Assembly (NCBI GenBank): GCA_031002005.1
Contig: CM061918.1
Coordinates: forward strand, 58,533,478-58,597,477
Direction of reading: 5' to 3'
Source: Vandiemenella viatica
Lineage: Eukaryota > Arthropoda > Insecta > Orthoptera > Morabidae
Length of the DNA: 64,000 nucleotides
Position numbers and translations under genes: made by a program. Below the pieces are notes generated by a model. That model was not told the origin of the DNA. It made no database searches and saw only the letters and a program-made list of their open reading frames with translations. Shown here in pieces: positions 35,301 through 47,653 of this stretch (the stretch's first letter is position 1; every line of letters begins with the position of its first letter).

Positions 35301-36989
35301 CTCCAATAATGAGTAAAATCAATCAAAGGCAGCCGACGCCTAAATGTTTGGAAACAGTAGCGAAGAAGTAGAGAGAAATTTTCAAGTCTGTATCTGAAAA
35401 GTCAAACTCCCAACGTGATCCAACAAATATTTAGATATCTACCACTTCATTTGCTTAAACTGAGTCAAAATAAGTGGCATATAACCTGACAGGCGAGTGT
35501 TTAACATTCGGGCCTTGACTTCGTGAGGAAGTAGATTAGGCGATCCAGATTTATTTATTTATTTTGTATTCTTGAAATCTTTCTTTCAAAAAGCAGTATC
35601 GTTCCTTCCATCCAACACTTTAACAGCTGCAATAACCTAGTCGTCGATGAGCCTTAGAGCTATAATGGCGGCACAGGAAGCAAAAATGAGGTAACAGCAG
35701 TTGGTTATAAATCAAACCCTCGCAGCTTCTCTATCGTTGTAGCATTGTGTGAGATCGTCTAAAAATGGTCATTTCAATGGCAAGTGTGCAGACGGCGAAA
35801 GTACTTAAACTCTCGCTGACAGCACCTTGCAGGTTCATTAGTGTGGCACAGTGTCGGGTTGAATCTGTTCTCAGTGGACAAAGGCTGGTCTGCTGTCTGA
35901 TCCACTTGAGATCGCTTGGTTCAAGTGGGCAGCTCCTGCCAAGTCGGATCTTGGCTGCGCGCCATTACGTCCCCCTCACACGGCCTAGTTACGAGGCTCC
36001 GGTTCCATTCAGCGATTCCACGCCTCACCCTCTTATACCGAAAATGTCAACCCCGCAACAGGAGTGCACGATAAGATTTTGTCTTGACAAATGTCGGAGT
36101 CGCAGTAGACCAGAGACAGAATGGTCCTTTCTCTATGCCGTAATGTTATTACGTATGTGAGGATTACTGGGTGTTGAGTATACTGTGTTTTATAGTTGAA
36201 AAAAGAAAAATTTCATCAAAGTCAAGTCGTATGTAAATTTCCCACTGCAGTGTCTACTTGGAAATGCCGAGTTGCATACGAAAACAATCGATTCCCTCTA
36301 TCAACCCACCTTGGCGGGACGTACTGTTACAGTTTCTAGACAAAGCATTTTATCAAAGAGGATTATTTTTCCTGTAGTGACATCTACAGTAAATATGTTT
36401 TCAGCTCGAAATGGAATGTCAATGAATGCTGATTTCCAATGTTGAAGTACTTGTCGTGAAGATTTATACCTTCGCTGTATTCTGATTGTTTTTACGGAAA
36501 TTTGCCCTTCTTATTTACCATTCTCGTTAATTATCTGTATTAATTACGAGGCGCAACAAACAATTACAAAACGGAAAACATTTCTACGATTAATCAACCA
36601 AATGGAACCTAACCACTGTTAAAACCTTAGAGATGAAGCTCTTGCAACTTTTTATACGTCCCGTACATGAATTAATCTTGTTTCTATTAGTTTCAGTCTA
36701 GTTGGTGATTTTAAGTCTTTTCTCAATTAAATCTGATCGACGACGTCGGAAGTTTAGTGAAAGTCTTTGAGAGTAGCCTCACCGATGAATCGTAAAGAGT
36801 GCAAGACGAAGATTTCTAGCATTTCCACCCTTCCGATGTTGTTTTAACTTCCAAAAAACTCCACTCACTGATTCACTGTCAGGATTTACAGCAAATTTGG
36901 TCGCACTGATGTTCAGCAACGCATTATTTTTAGAAACTAATTATTTCTCTCCTCTAAATTTTGAAGATGTGGTGTAATGGTATGAGCTT

Positions 36990-37845
36990 TTAAGACTTTG
37001 CTACCCTGTCATCAGTCTCTCGACTGGTTTGATGCAATCCTCCATCCATTCCTATCTTGTGCTTACCTTCTCATCTCAACATATCCCTTACAACCAACGT
37101 GCTCAGTTATCCAATCTCTGTCTTCCTCTGCACTGTTTCCTCCACTACCAAATTTACCAACCTTGTATGTATCAAAATATGACCCACCATTCTTCATTAA
37201 GTAAACCTCCTCCACAAACTTCTTTCCTCACTCATCATTTCCAAAACTCATGAGTTTCTTACTTTATCTGTCCACTTAATTTTCAACATTCTTCTATAGC
37301 ACATTTTAAACGCTTCAATTTTCCTTCTTTTTGATGTTGCTGAAGTCCATGTTTTAAGAAGTTCTTTCTCAGGCCTAGATAAACATTTGAAACTAATAGA
37401 TTTCTCTTTTTCATGAAAGCTCTTTTTGCTATTCTGCTTTTGACGTCATTCCTGCTTCGGCCATCGGTTGTAATTTTTCTTCCTAAGTAGCAAAATTCAC
37501 TAACTTCTATCGCATCCGAATCTATATTTAATCTACTATTATTGGTGTAATTTCTCCTACATTTCATCACTTTTATCTTGCTTTGGTTTATATTTAGTCC
37601 AAAATCTTCCTACAGTATTTTGTTCATGACAGTCAGTAGCTCCTCAATATCCTCAACCTGTTCTGCTATCAAGACAATGTCGTCAACAAATCGTAGCATA
37701 CTGATTTTTTCTCATTGAACACTTATGCCACATTCAAATCTTACTTTCACTTCAATTATTGCTTCTTCTACCTTCAAGTTGAATATTAATGGGGACAGAC
37801 TACAACCTTGTCTCACACCGTTTGTCATACAAAGTCGCACCAATA
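36990..37845 (-). mobile_element. LINE fragment with FVDD box and intact 3' end
   Basis: Minus strand: FVTNGVRQGCSLSPLIFNLK (about 37830-37775), LRFVDDIVLIAEQVED (about 37700), then IEVSEFCYLGRKITTDGRSR and NDVKSRIAKRAF (37283-37570). The 3' end, read on the plus strand as 'gactggtttgatgcaatcct', is shared with 40283-40640. So these two are one family with a conserved terminus. A stop interrupts before the FVDD box, and the 5' side ends abruptly at about 37845. Confidence 0.85.
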
Positions 37846-37864
37846 CAGATCATCCGTATTCGAC

Positions 37865-38175
37865 GTTCGACTGTCGTGATTGCAGGTAGTCAAGCGATGC
37901 ACAGTGCTATACCCTGATTGGACGGCGTCCAGGTCGTCGCAACAGAAGGCCTCGGATCGTGATCGCTCACTGCGGATCGCGCAATGCGGAAGCGGCTCTG
38001 TGATTGGCCATGCAGAGCTGCGAAGCCGCCTCACCGGCAAGCGACGGCTGTGGCGCCGCGAGCCAAAGAGGGAAGTGGAACGACCAGGTGAGTCAGCAAA
38101 CCGAACGACAAGTGGCGGAATGTCCGAAACAGAGGAACGAGGTGCAGTCAACCAAACTTTACTATGCACTTTGAA
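37865..38175. other. GC- and CpG-rich block
   Basis: About 300 bases rich in CpG ('ggcctcggatcgtgatcgct', 'gcgacggctgtggcgccgcg') between a LINE and AT-rich DNA. It could be a promoter-like region or part of an unknown repeat. An ATG with SDSD-rich codons lies 170 bases downstream (38347). Confidence 0.35.
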
Positions 38176-38547
38176 GATTTTTTGATGTGAAACGTCCATT
38201 GGTGCCCCTTGGGGGTAAGACTGACTCCGCTCTCTTATGACGTCATGCCCCCTCTCCCCCGCCACTCTCTACTCCCTTTTTTCAAAACAACATTGTCTGA
38301 AGTGCTTAAAGACTTTAAATCAGTGACAGTATTATTGAGTTTCAATATGAGTGACAGTGACAGTAACGATTAAGCGGCAAAGAAGAAACAAAAAATTAAA
38401 GTTGATCAAAACGCAGGCTGTAGTAAAATGTCTAATACTTGTGGACAACGTTTACTTTACGAAACACAATCTACCAATTTAAACCAAAGGTTAGTAAAAC
38501 ATCTATTAATATATTATAACCATTCTATTTTATTTGTTCATTTGAGG

Positions 38548-38755
38548 TACCGAGCGTGGTGGGTGAGTGGTTAACGTTCTGGCCTTGCATTCTAGAGGAC
38601 GCCGTTTCGAATCCCTGTCCATGATTTCCCCAAATCGCTCCAGGCGAACGCCGGGATGCTTCCTTTAAAAGGCCATGGCTGAATTCCTTTCCGTTGCTTG
38701 ACCCCTGTCCCATCCCGCCTCTAATGACCTCGACGTCGAAAATGGATAAAAATAA
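38548..38755 (+). repeat. SINE-B copy
   Basis: Head 'ccgagcgtggtgggtgagtg', B box 'cgtttcgaatccctg', body 'gctccaggcgaacgccggga' and 3' part 'taatgacctcgacgtcg', ending in an A/T-rich tail. Nearly complete. Confidence 0.88.
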
Positions 38756-39041
38756 ATTTTAAAAAATGCGTTTTATTTTCTGCGCATCCGTACGCAAAAC
38801 GCTGGATATATACATCGCATCTCTCATACTTTCTTCTAAATTCATTTGGCTTCTATTTTTGTATCAATTTCGAAATTCTACCTCTGTCGGGCGTCCCATG
38901 ACGAACACATTATTTTTTTTTTTTTTTTTTTCCTTTGCAACAACACTTTCAGTTGCGCTAGTTAAAGGTTGCTCGTCTAACCCAAAGACCACACATGGTA
39001 ATACACAAATGGATCTCCAGATTCACCTTCACGATACTATG

Positions 39042-39855
39042 AAAGTCAAGTGGTAAGCACCCTGCTCTTTGGATGGTGAAGCTCGGTCCTGGGACGTGAG
39101 TTCAAATCTCCGACCAGCAATCCAGATTTCTGTCTTCCATGGTTTCCCTAAATCATTCCAGGCGAATGGCGGGATAGGTCCTTCAAAGGGTCATGATTCC
39201 TACGTCCATCTGTTATCTGATTGAAATGCCATTTTTATGTATAATTATTAGTAGTAAAATATGATTACCTATCAAAACATGGCCGCAAGTTTTTTTTCAA
39301 TCAAATTTTCAAAATATTTTTTTCAAAAAAAAAAAATGTACTTGTTTTTTTAATAAATTATAATTCGTTTCAAATAAAGAAATGTAATGAACTTAAAAAG
39401 TTAGAGTTGCCTATTTAAAAGCGGCCGCAAATAGGGATTGCCGGCTGTTAAAGTTTGCGCGCTACACCATCTGACAGAGGGTGTTGTCTGCTATAACTCT
39501 CTCTAGCTCTTACATATCTACAACCCTTACTTGCGGCTGATTTTACTTGGGTAACCCAAACTTTTTATGTTATTTATACGTCTCTCTTTGAAATCGATTA
39601 TAATTTATTAAAAAAAAAAAAAAAAAACAAGTGAGCGAAATTTAAATAAAGTTAATTTGGAAATTTAATTAAAAATACTTGCGGCCATATTTTGATAGGC
39701 AACACGCCACAATCGTTTTCCGCTACTAATAATTATACATAAAAATTACATTTCAATCAAATAACAGATGGACGTAGAAATCATACAGCTGGATCTTGGA
39801 CTAACCGGTCCTTTCTCGACTGTAATGACCTCGACATCGACAAGATGTAAAGAAA
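39042..39855 (+). repeat. SINE-B copy split by a TIR element
   Basis: The left piece (39042-39194) has the head with 'gagttcaaatctccg' and body 'ttccaggcgaatggcgggat'. The right piece (39783-39855) has 'taatgacctcgacatcgaca'. Joining them across 39195-39782 restores the SINE-B order, so the TIR element inserted into this SINE. Confidence 0.8.
39195..39782. mobile_element. TIR element (588 bp) inserted in a SINE-B
   Basis: About 90-100 bp inverted repeats: left GATTCCTACGTCCATCTGTT, right its reverse complement (…ACAGATGGACGTAGAAATC). They continue inward through 'aatgccatttttatgtataa' and 'gcggcc'. An AT dinucleotide flanks both ends (39193-39194, 39783-39784). The interior holds A-runs, a second GCGGCCGC and no coding frame. 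Superfamily not assigned. Confidence 0.85.
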
Positions 39856-40014
39856 AATACCTAGGCACATTCATACAATGTCTTCTGCAGCCAGCATGCC
39901 ATGTGCGTGTTCCCTTCCTATGCGCTACAAATCAACACTTAGCCTATCTTGCCATTTCGGCTCAACAACGCTAGTTGTCTGGTAGTCATAAAATCTGACA
40001 GAAGTAGCTTTTTA

Positions 40015-40225
40015 TAAAGCACTCCGGTCATCCTGATCTGGGTTTTCCATGGTTTCCCCAGATCGCTCCAGGCGAATGCTGGGATGGTTCCTGACAATAG
40101 CCCATGGGCGCCTCCTGCCATATCCCGTATATCCCTTCCAAACCATTACCTTTCCAGATAGGTGGAATGCACCCTCCGCCTCACACTTTTAGTGAATCGC
40201 GGAGTAATAGTAATAGTAGATCAAT
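40015..40225 (+). repeat. SINE-B2 copy
   Basis: Same sequence order as 10100-10290: 'cactccggtcatcctgatct', 'tccaggcgaatgctgggatg', 'ccatgggcgcctcctgccat', 'gtgaatcgcggagtaatag'. The 3' end is a TAATAG-type microsatellite. No tRNA head is visible. Confidence 0.8.
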
Positions 40226-40282
40226 CAGTACATGATAACGCTAGTGCCAATAACACCAATTTTTTTTTATTTTTTTTTTTGC

Positions 40283-40640
40283 TGTCATCTGTTTTTCGAC
40301 TGGTTTGATGCAATCCTCCAACCCTGTCTACCTTGTGCTAAGCTCTTCATCTCTACAACCCACGTCCTCAATTATCTGCTTCATATATTCTGATCTCTGT
40401 CTTCCTCTACAGTTCTTACCTTCGACTGTTCCCTCCACTAACAAATTAACCAATCCAGCATGTCTCAAAATATGATCTACCAACCTGTCTCTTCTTTCTG
40501 TAAGCTTCTTCCACAAACATCTTTCCTCACCTATTATTTCCAAACCTCGTTCATTTTGTACTTTGTATGTCCATTTAATTTTCAGCATTCTTCTATATCA
40601 CCACATTTCAAATACTTCAATTTTCTTATTCTGAGGCTAT
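40283..40640 (-). mobile_element. 3' end of the same LINE family as 36990-37845
   Basis: Begins with 'ctgtcatctgtttttcgact', then 'ggtttgatgcaatcctccaa' and 'ttgtgctaagctcttcatct', matching the start of 36990-37845. The minus-strand frame gives ERRDRLVDHILRHAGLVNLL and VEGKNCRGRQRSEYMKQIIE, the LINE C-terminal 'GHVLRH…LVEGxxEGxxxRGRxR' signature. The RT is absent (5' truncated). Confidence 0.83.
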
Positions 40641-41293
40641 GTACATACCTAAGCCGAACCTGAGACCACTCTGATACCAAATATGCTAATTAATGCAACT
40701 ACAACTAACTAAACATATGAACACATTTACACACTTATCAGATTGACAAGTCACAAACAATTGTGTTGCTACTCAGTTTATATCCAGTAATATGTACAGA
40801 AACGAATTCCAGTTGTAAGTCTCCAGAAATGCCACGACATTTGCGTTGAAAGTGAAGCATTGTAGACCTTTCTTAAGCTGTGATTGGTGCGTTAGCCATG
40901 GTGCTTCGTCGTATGACATTTGCAAATTTCTGAGTCAGCCCGGATGCTTTGGCTCACGCCAGGCCCTCACGACTTGAACTCTGCAGACCTCCATAGGCCG
41001 GTTCGTTTTCTACACCTGCGTTCAAGTCTCCGTGCTTATCATACGTGCTAAATGCGGTTGCTCTGCTATACGAACTTTCAAATTCCTGGCAGGTATGAGA
41101 CGTCAGAAACAGGTAGCCAAAAATCGTATGAACAATATTACCCTGCAGAAATTCTCATAGAAATAATACATTAAAAAGCTTAGAAACAATACATTAGTTA
41201 TACAAAGCGACGACAAGTGAGAGAGCCTATTAACTGCGAACATTGTAGCTTTGCAAATCTGGTTGTATACCATCTTCCGCAGTTGTTGGTTAA

Positions 41294-41971
41294 TCAAAAT
41301 TCCGTCTGGAAACAACTGTTGATGTTAATGTTACTTTATTCCTATACGCGTTTCGCCCTATGACTTTGTGAATGGGAAAATCAATATTGAATGAATTCAC
41401 CAATTTAACCAATAAAACACTGTTTAACCCATAAAAATAAACACTTCAAAGGGAAACTAATACAAACTGTTCAACTCAATAAAAATAACCACTACACACA
41501 CACACACACACACAAACACAAAACAGCTAATGAAAACACAGAAATAATTTAATAGAGCAACACAGATACAATAACAAACAAAAAGAAAACGAAGTTGGTA
41601 GCACTGCATTTCATCAAAACAACATGTATGTTATGTAGCAGACGAACGCAACGAGAAGTTTGCAGTTTCAATGGATATAATGCAAAGTGGTTATTCAGAA
41701 ATATGTGTAAAACAGTTTTTCTACTGGTGAAATAGAAGATCTGTAAGATGCATAAAGTGCTGTTCCAGGTCGTCATGTAAATACCATCACCCTAGCTGTA
41801 AGTACAATGTAAATATGTATATAATAATTTATAATACCTTTGTCAAATGAAATGAAACACATGTAAAACAAATTCACAGCCACTGACGATGCCCCCCACC
41901 ATAAGGGCGAAACGCGTATGAAAATAAAGTAAACACTAACATCAACATTTGTTTCCAGACGGAATTTTGAT
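41294..41971. mobile_element. TIR element with 'agggcgaaacgcg' ends
   Basis: The left arm from 'tcaaaattccgtctggaaac' through 'ttcctatacgcgtttcgccct' matches the right arm 'agggcgaaacgcgtatg' to 'ccagacggaattttga' in reverse (about 65 bp). The interior is AT-rich with a CA microsatellite (41497-41519). No coding frame. The 'agggcgaaac' motif also appears just outside the palindrome at 53574-54006. Confidence 0.7.
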
Positions 41972-42164
41972 TTATAATCTATTGTAGCTTTGCTCTTCGT
42001 GTCACCGTAACAAAGTCTGTTCGTCCATGGATTGAATCAATCTATCTGTTCCAGCATCGTATTTCCATTGGCGGCGGAGACTTTCACGTTTCCTCTTTCT
42101 TCTAGGTTGATACGTTAGAGCAAATTTTGGAAACCTGTTGATTTCTATTCTTTCTAGATTATTT

Positions 42165-42380
42165 CTTGTGCCTTTACGCGTGGTTGACGTGGGTGAAGGG
42201 ACTGTGGGGAAGGAACAGAAAGTAATTTGGTCATGGTATTTTGAAGCAACAATCCCGGCATTCACCAGTAGTGGTTTCGGAAAACCATGGAAAACCGAAA
42301 TCTGGATGACAGGTCGGGGAATCGAACTTCCGTCCTCCCGAGTGCGAAACCAAAGCATTAACACTCATCCAGCATGCTCT
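42165..42380 (-). repeat. SINE-B copy
   Basis: Minus strand: 3' part at 42170-42200, 'aacaatcccggcattcacca', 'aaaccatggaaaaccgaaat', reverse B box 'gggaatcgaacttcc', and head 'accaaagcattaacactcat'. Moderately diverged. Confidence 0.82.
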
Positions 42381-42550
42381 ATCCACTTCTGTTTACACCT
42401 GTATCCTACTATATGGATTCCTTATGTTTTCAGGTTTTCAGTTCTTGTCTAATATTGTCGGATCTTAACTAGGAGTGAACAAATTACAACAATGATTAAC
42501 CAACTGACCGAAATCTAAAAATTTCTGCCAGAAAAAAACTGTTATGACAT

Positions 42551-42554
<4 letters not shown>

Positions 42555-42594
<40 letters not shown>
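42555..42594. repeat. (TA)n microsatellite
   Basis: About 20 uninterrupted TA units, followed by an ATT run. Confidence 0.95.
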
Positions 42595-42598
<4 letters not shown>

Positions 42599-43638
42599 TT
42601 ATTATTATTAACTCAAAAAACGCGGCAGAGGTTACAACCCTCAAACAATTAAAACAGTTGCTTTACTTGAATTAAATGTATAAAAGACCTGATTTTGAGA
42701 TACTAAATTGATTTCCTGATGAGTGTACATTACATCGCCACAACTTCAGTGTCTCCTCGATTACTGAGAGACAGATTTTTTAGTTGACAGAGTTCCAGGT
42801 AGCAGAGAGGAACTTTGATGTGATGCCCGATTTTTCCACTTCAATAGTTATGGTTCAGTTCTTCTCTGACTTCCTGATAAACACAACGGTTCCGTTGTGG
42901 GCACTTGTTTTGTCTGGTCACGGGAAATACCCGCGGCTTCCGGATCCGTGAAGAGTCACAAGCTGTCCTTTAGTGATTCTTCTCCGGAGCTGATTGCAAT
43001 GTTTCGGAGTAATCAGCACCTAATTGTTGCTGTCCAGTTTACCTTTTCCAGTCCAAGTGACATTTATATCCAGCTATAACGACCGATTCGCTTCATGTTG
43101 TTCACCCTTTCTTACGGAAATGATGTGACTTTTGTGGCCCTCTTTTGTCTTGAACAAGCAAGTATAGAAATATCACCAAAGATTTTTTTATCAACTTCTT
43201 TCCTTCAACCCTCACTCTCTTGGTATACGACCTTATTGTTCCTCAATACCTTAGCATTCCGTCCTAATACATTCCAACCTTTCCATATACTGTGATAATT
43301 TCTCCAACTACCTAATACAATCTTCATCTTCTTCAAATGCTGCAATGTCTCTCTTCGTATATAGTTCTTAGTTTGAATTTACGCTGCGGTACAAAATAAT
43401 CAGTCCTTCAGTTTTTAAGGTTTTCCAAAAACACCATTCTTCAGACATCAGTTTTCAAAGTGTGTTTATATCTCTATTCATCAATGCTTTAAATCGTAAT
43501 TTTTTTTTTTTTAGCAACATGTCCAAAACTCTTAAATTTTTCAACTTTGTCGATACAGTAAATACAGTCTTTTCTCAGCATAAATAGCACTTAAAACTCT
43601 CATCTTAGACAGAATATTAATACTTATAGAAAAGACTT

Positions 43639-43808
43639 CCAGATTTTGGTTTTCCATGGTTTCCCCAAATCACTCCAGGCGAATGCCGGGATGCTTCCTT
43701 CAAAAAGGCCATGGCCGAATTCCTTCCCATTCCTTGTTCCCAGCCCCATCTCACCTCTAATGACCTTAGCCGTCGACGAGGCGTAAAGCAATAAGTAAAA
43801 AAAAAAAA
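43639..43808 (+). repeat. 5'-truncated SINE-B with TSD AAAAGACTT
   Basis: Starts directly in the body at 'ccagattttggttttccatg', lacking the whole tRNA head, and ends in 'gcaataagtaaa' plus poly(A). It is flanked exactly by AAAAGACTT (43630-43638 and 43809-43817). It therefore inserted as a truncated molecule and was not cut later. Confidence 0.92.
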
Positions 43809-44244
43809 AAAAGACTTATTGGTTACGTAACTATCCACGAGTGACAACTTTATTGAATACTTCTTAAGCCTTCCACGTGTTAGGTATCAAAGTTATTATT
43901 GGTAGGTAATACAGTATATCACTACCTCATGTTTCACAAACTCTTATCTTACAATACCATACCCGACACCGGGTGCAGGGATTTACCATGGAGGATGTAT
44001 GCCTCGATGCGAGCTTTCTTCGGAAGATGAACTGCAGTGGTTACCCATTGCCTTTCTCAGTGTGTGTCCATATGTGTTATTGTAGGTGTTGATGACTGTG
44101 ATAGAGCATGGAATGGTGTTCGTGTTGTATGAAGAAGGAATAGGATTTTACCCGCTACCATCCCATTCAGGCCTATTCTTCCGAAAGACACAAAGGGGAC
44201 GTCCAGGATTAATGTCGCCATCCGACAGACTAATCACCATCTAC

Positions 44245-45175
44245 TAGGGATGGGATATACTGCTACTTTCCGGTCACTGTGATATCTGTCACAGTGATTT
44301 TTAACTGTGACTCTGTCACGTCGAAACGATAGTGTCAGTACCTTCCACCAGATGGCAATATGTAAGAAATCACGGGCACAGTGAAAAGTAACGACATTCA
44401 GTCACGTTTTATATGCAAATGAGGCTAAACTGTGACTGTCACATCTGGGGAATAGTGCTGATACCTGCCACCAGGTGGCAACGCGTAGAAAATCACTGTC
44501 ACAGTGAAACAGAACCGAAAAATCACGTTTAGAGCAGAGGCAATAGTTTTAGAGTACATTCAGTCGACTGGGTGTGAAATTTTTAATTTGCGTTAACCAA
44601 TAAATAGTTAATACTTCCTGGGTGCAAAATGTTTTTAGTTTCCTTTCATGAATAAAAACAAAATATTGTCAGCCTACGCTTTTATTGTTTATTGGGAATT
44701 TGTGCAATTGGAACGTTTCTCTCTTCGAAATAAATTATATTTACCCTGAAAAACCCTATATTTTTATCGTAAATGTTTTAATTTAATACTATCCAAATTA
44801 TTTTACAAAATGAGATAAACATAATAACTTTTTCTGACATTACAGCTGTAGTGTAAAGTGTTTGACAACAAGAGCAGTTATAATTTTTAATCTCAGAATT
44901 CACCTACAGTGATTCCCAAACAATTACTCTTAAAATATTTTTTAAAAAAGTGTAATTACTGCACTGATAATCACGATTTTTTTCATTACATCATCCTTAT
45001 ATTCATCATAAATTCTCTGCTGTGTGGTATTTGCTATACCATTTAATATTTTTACAGAGATTTTGAAATGACTCGTGGCAAAAGAGGGGGTACAATAGTC
45101 TTAAAACCAAATTTCTTCCTGTAAATAATCATTGTACACACATTATAGCCTATCCCTTAAAAATTAGCACATTGC

Positions 45176-45206
<31 letters not shown>

Positions 45207-47558
45207 TTCAGAAGTTTATCATAATGCCAATCTCCAAATTATAACTCTTCAAGAAGTGCAGGAAATTCTTTTCCATATATTAATTTCATGTTACATCCAG
45301 ACCTAACTATCAACATTTATCTGTCTAAAACACATTTAAACATTAAGTAAACATCACTGATAAACATTGTCTAATAATTCCTTGCCACATCTAATATTCA
45401 GTGAAAATTATGAAGTTCCTAAATTGAAAACAGTTTACCTGTCCAGTTTATAGGACGCAGAATATGTAATCAGTTGCTGAACATTTTTATTTTCATTACT
45501 GTTAGCAATATTAGGATCAATTTGAAGATATGCATTACATTATGTGTATAAATCTTATGAAAATATGTATACATTATTTCAGAAAATGCTAGTCAGTACT
45601 GATGTTTTAAATACTCTCTTCTTCTGTTAGGGCAGTGAAATAAAAACTGTGGTTTTAAGTAATATTCTGACTAAAATAAAAAGAGTTGTGGAAAATGTTT
45701 AATGACCAATGAACCTCCAGTTAGGTTAAAACAGAAGTTCAGTGATGTGAAAGCTGTATGTACTTTTTAGGCGTAATATGTAACAGTTAGTCATACTTTT
45801 AAACTATCTGCAAATACAGTAAGTGTATAGATAAGATGGTTTTCCCTTGCTATTATTCTTTACTCAAACGTCTGGTTTCCTACAACTCTTATCTACTAAT
45901 TATCACATTTACCAATGCAATGATTGAATGGGCAATTTAGATATACGATACTGCAAGAACTACTTGTTTTCACTTGGTGGTTTTAGACAAATCTAATTGT
46001 GGTTCAGATTCAATGTTAAAATGTAGGTCCCAAAGAAAAAGGAACTGGTTGTTCATTCCTGACACAACCAACCTTCAGGTCTGGACTAAGTTTTTAATAT
46101 AATTAAATGATATATTCCTTAATGAATTCCAACTGTCAAGGAAAAAAATGTATTATTTTTATCCAAACAGTTTCTGAATGAATATTATTTGTACAGGGAT
46201 ATAATCAGTATGTCCTCTTTCAGATTAAATATTGCAGTTTTTGGTGTAATATAACTTTTCATTTAAGTTCATTAAATTTTAGCTATGAGAAGGTGTGGTG
46301 AAACACAAATGGGAAGGTGCTGAAAAAAAGATGCGAGTCAATGTCATTTTGACTGGATGCATTCTGAGGTATCCAAAACTGCAGGGTATGAGAGGGAGGA
46401 GATATGCAGAGAAATTAGTAGCTGCAGAAAACAGAGCCAGATAGATTAATTCTGTAATAGATGAAAATTTGTGACAAGTATTGCATAGGATACATTAATG
46501 TAGAAAGCCTGATAAGCAGAAATGGTTTCACTGTTTGCATATAGTATAAAAAAATAGTACCTTTTATATAATAGTAACCCAATACAAACATATTTTACAA
46601 AACAACAATGATGTATCTACAACCATGTCAGTAGCTACCTAATGATGTACTGGTTATCTGACTGGACCTCATAATCAAGAAGTTATGCTGGATCAATACT
46701 GCTATGAAATCCTCTGAAAATGTAATTTGGATACAAAGAATTCTTATTATATTCAGAACTCGTCCTGTCAAACTGCAATCCCTATTGTAGAAGGAAATTC
46801 CTCACACGGATGTGCGGTTATATTATGGTCCATTTTAATTCTAAAAATTAGGAATTGTTAAAAAAAAAGTTCCAGCTACACTGGTGGTGCAATCATTTAA
46901 CATCATGTTTGCTCTACCACACTGTAGAAGAAATTAAGGATGAAAATAGCACGATTTCTTAAAATAAGTATTGATCAAATTTCCTTTCAGTACACTAAAC
47001 TTGTACTTAATGACAACAAGCTGTGATTTTAATAATTTTTTATTTAAGTATCGTATTTAGTTATTTTTTTCACAGATAACATGGTTTTGTCAACTTTAAA
47101 TGGACCAAGAAGGCTTTAGTCCATTTTTTATTCTAAGTTGATCCACTATTTTTGTTAAAAACGAGAGAAAATCTGCTAATTACTGGTACAAAACTGACAG
47201 TTTACTCTACTTTATAATTCAGAATTCACAGTATCCTACCAAACGATATCACTTATGACATGACCGTGACCAAGTAACGTCTTTTCTGCTACTTTCTCAT
47301 GAAACCGTGATTCTCCGCAGATCGCAGTTTGCCCCTAAAATGTTATCACGTATAACGTGACTGTGACCAAGTAACGTCTTCATTTCTGCTACTTTCTCTT
47401 TAAACCGTGATTCTCCGCATATCGCAGTTTGCGTCTAAAATGTTATCACGTGAACGTTACTCAGTCACGTCCAGATTCTGTCACAGTTACTTTTTGTCAC
47501 TGTGACTTTCCGGTCACGTTGTGAATGTAGCTGCGACGTTATTTTTCGGCCATCCCTA
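44245..47558. mobile_element. hAT-type non-autonomous element, 3.3 kb, TSD CCATCTAC
   Basis: Ends TAGGGATGGG and …GGCCATCCCTA, flanked by the exact 8-bp duplication CCATCTAC (44237-44244 and 47559-47566). The 8-bp TSD and 'YAGGGATGGG' terminus are typical of hAT elements. Each end has paired subterminal repeats: at the left two ~125-bp units with 'gtcacgt…ccaccaggtggca', at the right two ~90-bp units with 'gaccaagtaacgtctt' and 'gtgattctccgca'. The ~2.7 kb interior is AT-rich and has no transposase frame. Confidence 0.93.
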
Positions 47559-47653
47559 CCATCTACTGTGTCGCATGCCCTTACTCCATGCACGCAGTGG
47601 AGAGGTGTAATATTCATCTCAGGACTATGGAGAACAATATGGTCACTATCAAG

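Noticed and set aside
34501..35316. 271-residue plus-strand frame rich in Leu, Ser and Phe
   Set aside because: It is antisense to a clear LINE reverse transcriptase fragment; the hydrophobic look is the complement of Lys/Arg/Glu-rich codons.
35765..36160. 131-residue frame with Cys and Ser
   Set aside because: No motif, no splice context and biased composition; kept as unexplained, not as a gene.
42555..42594. TA run as a replication or regulatory element
   Set aside because: An ordinary microsatellite explains it.
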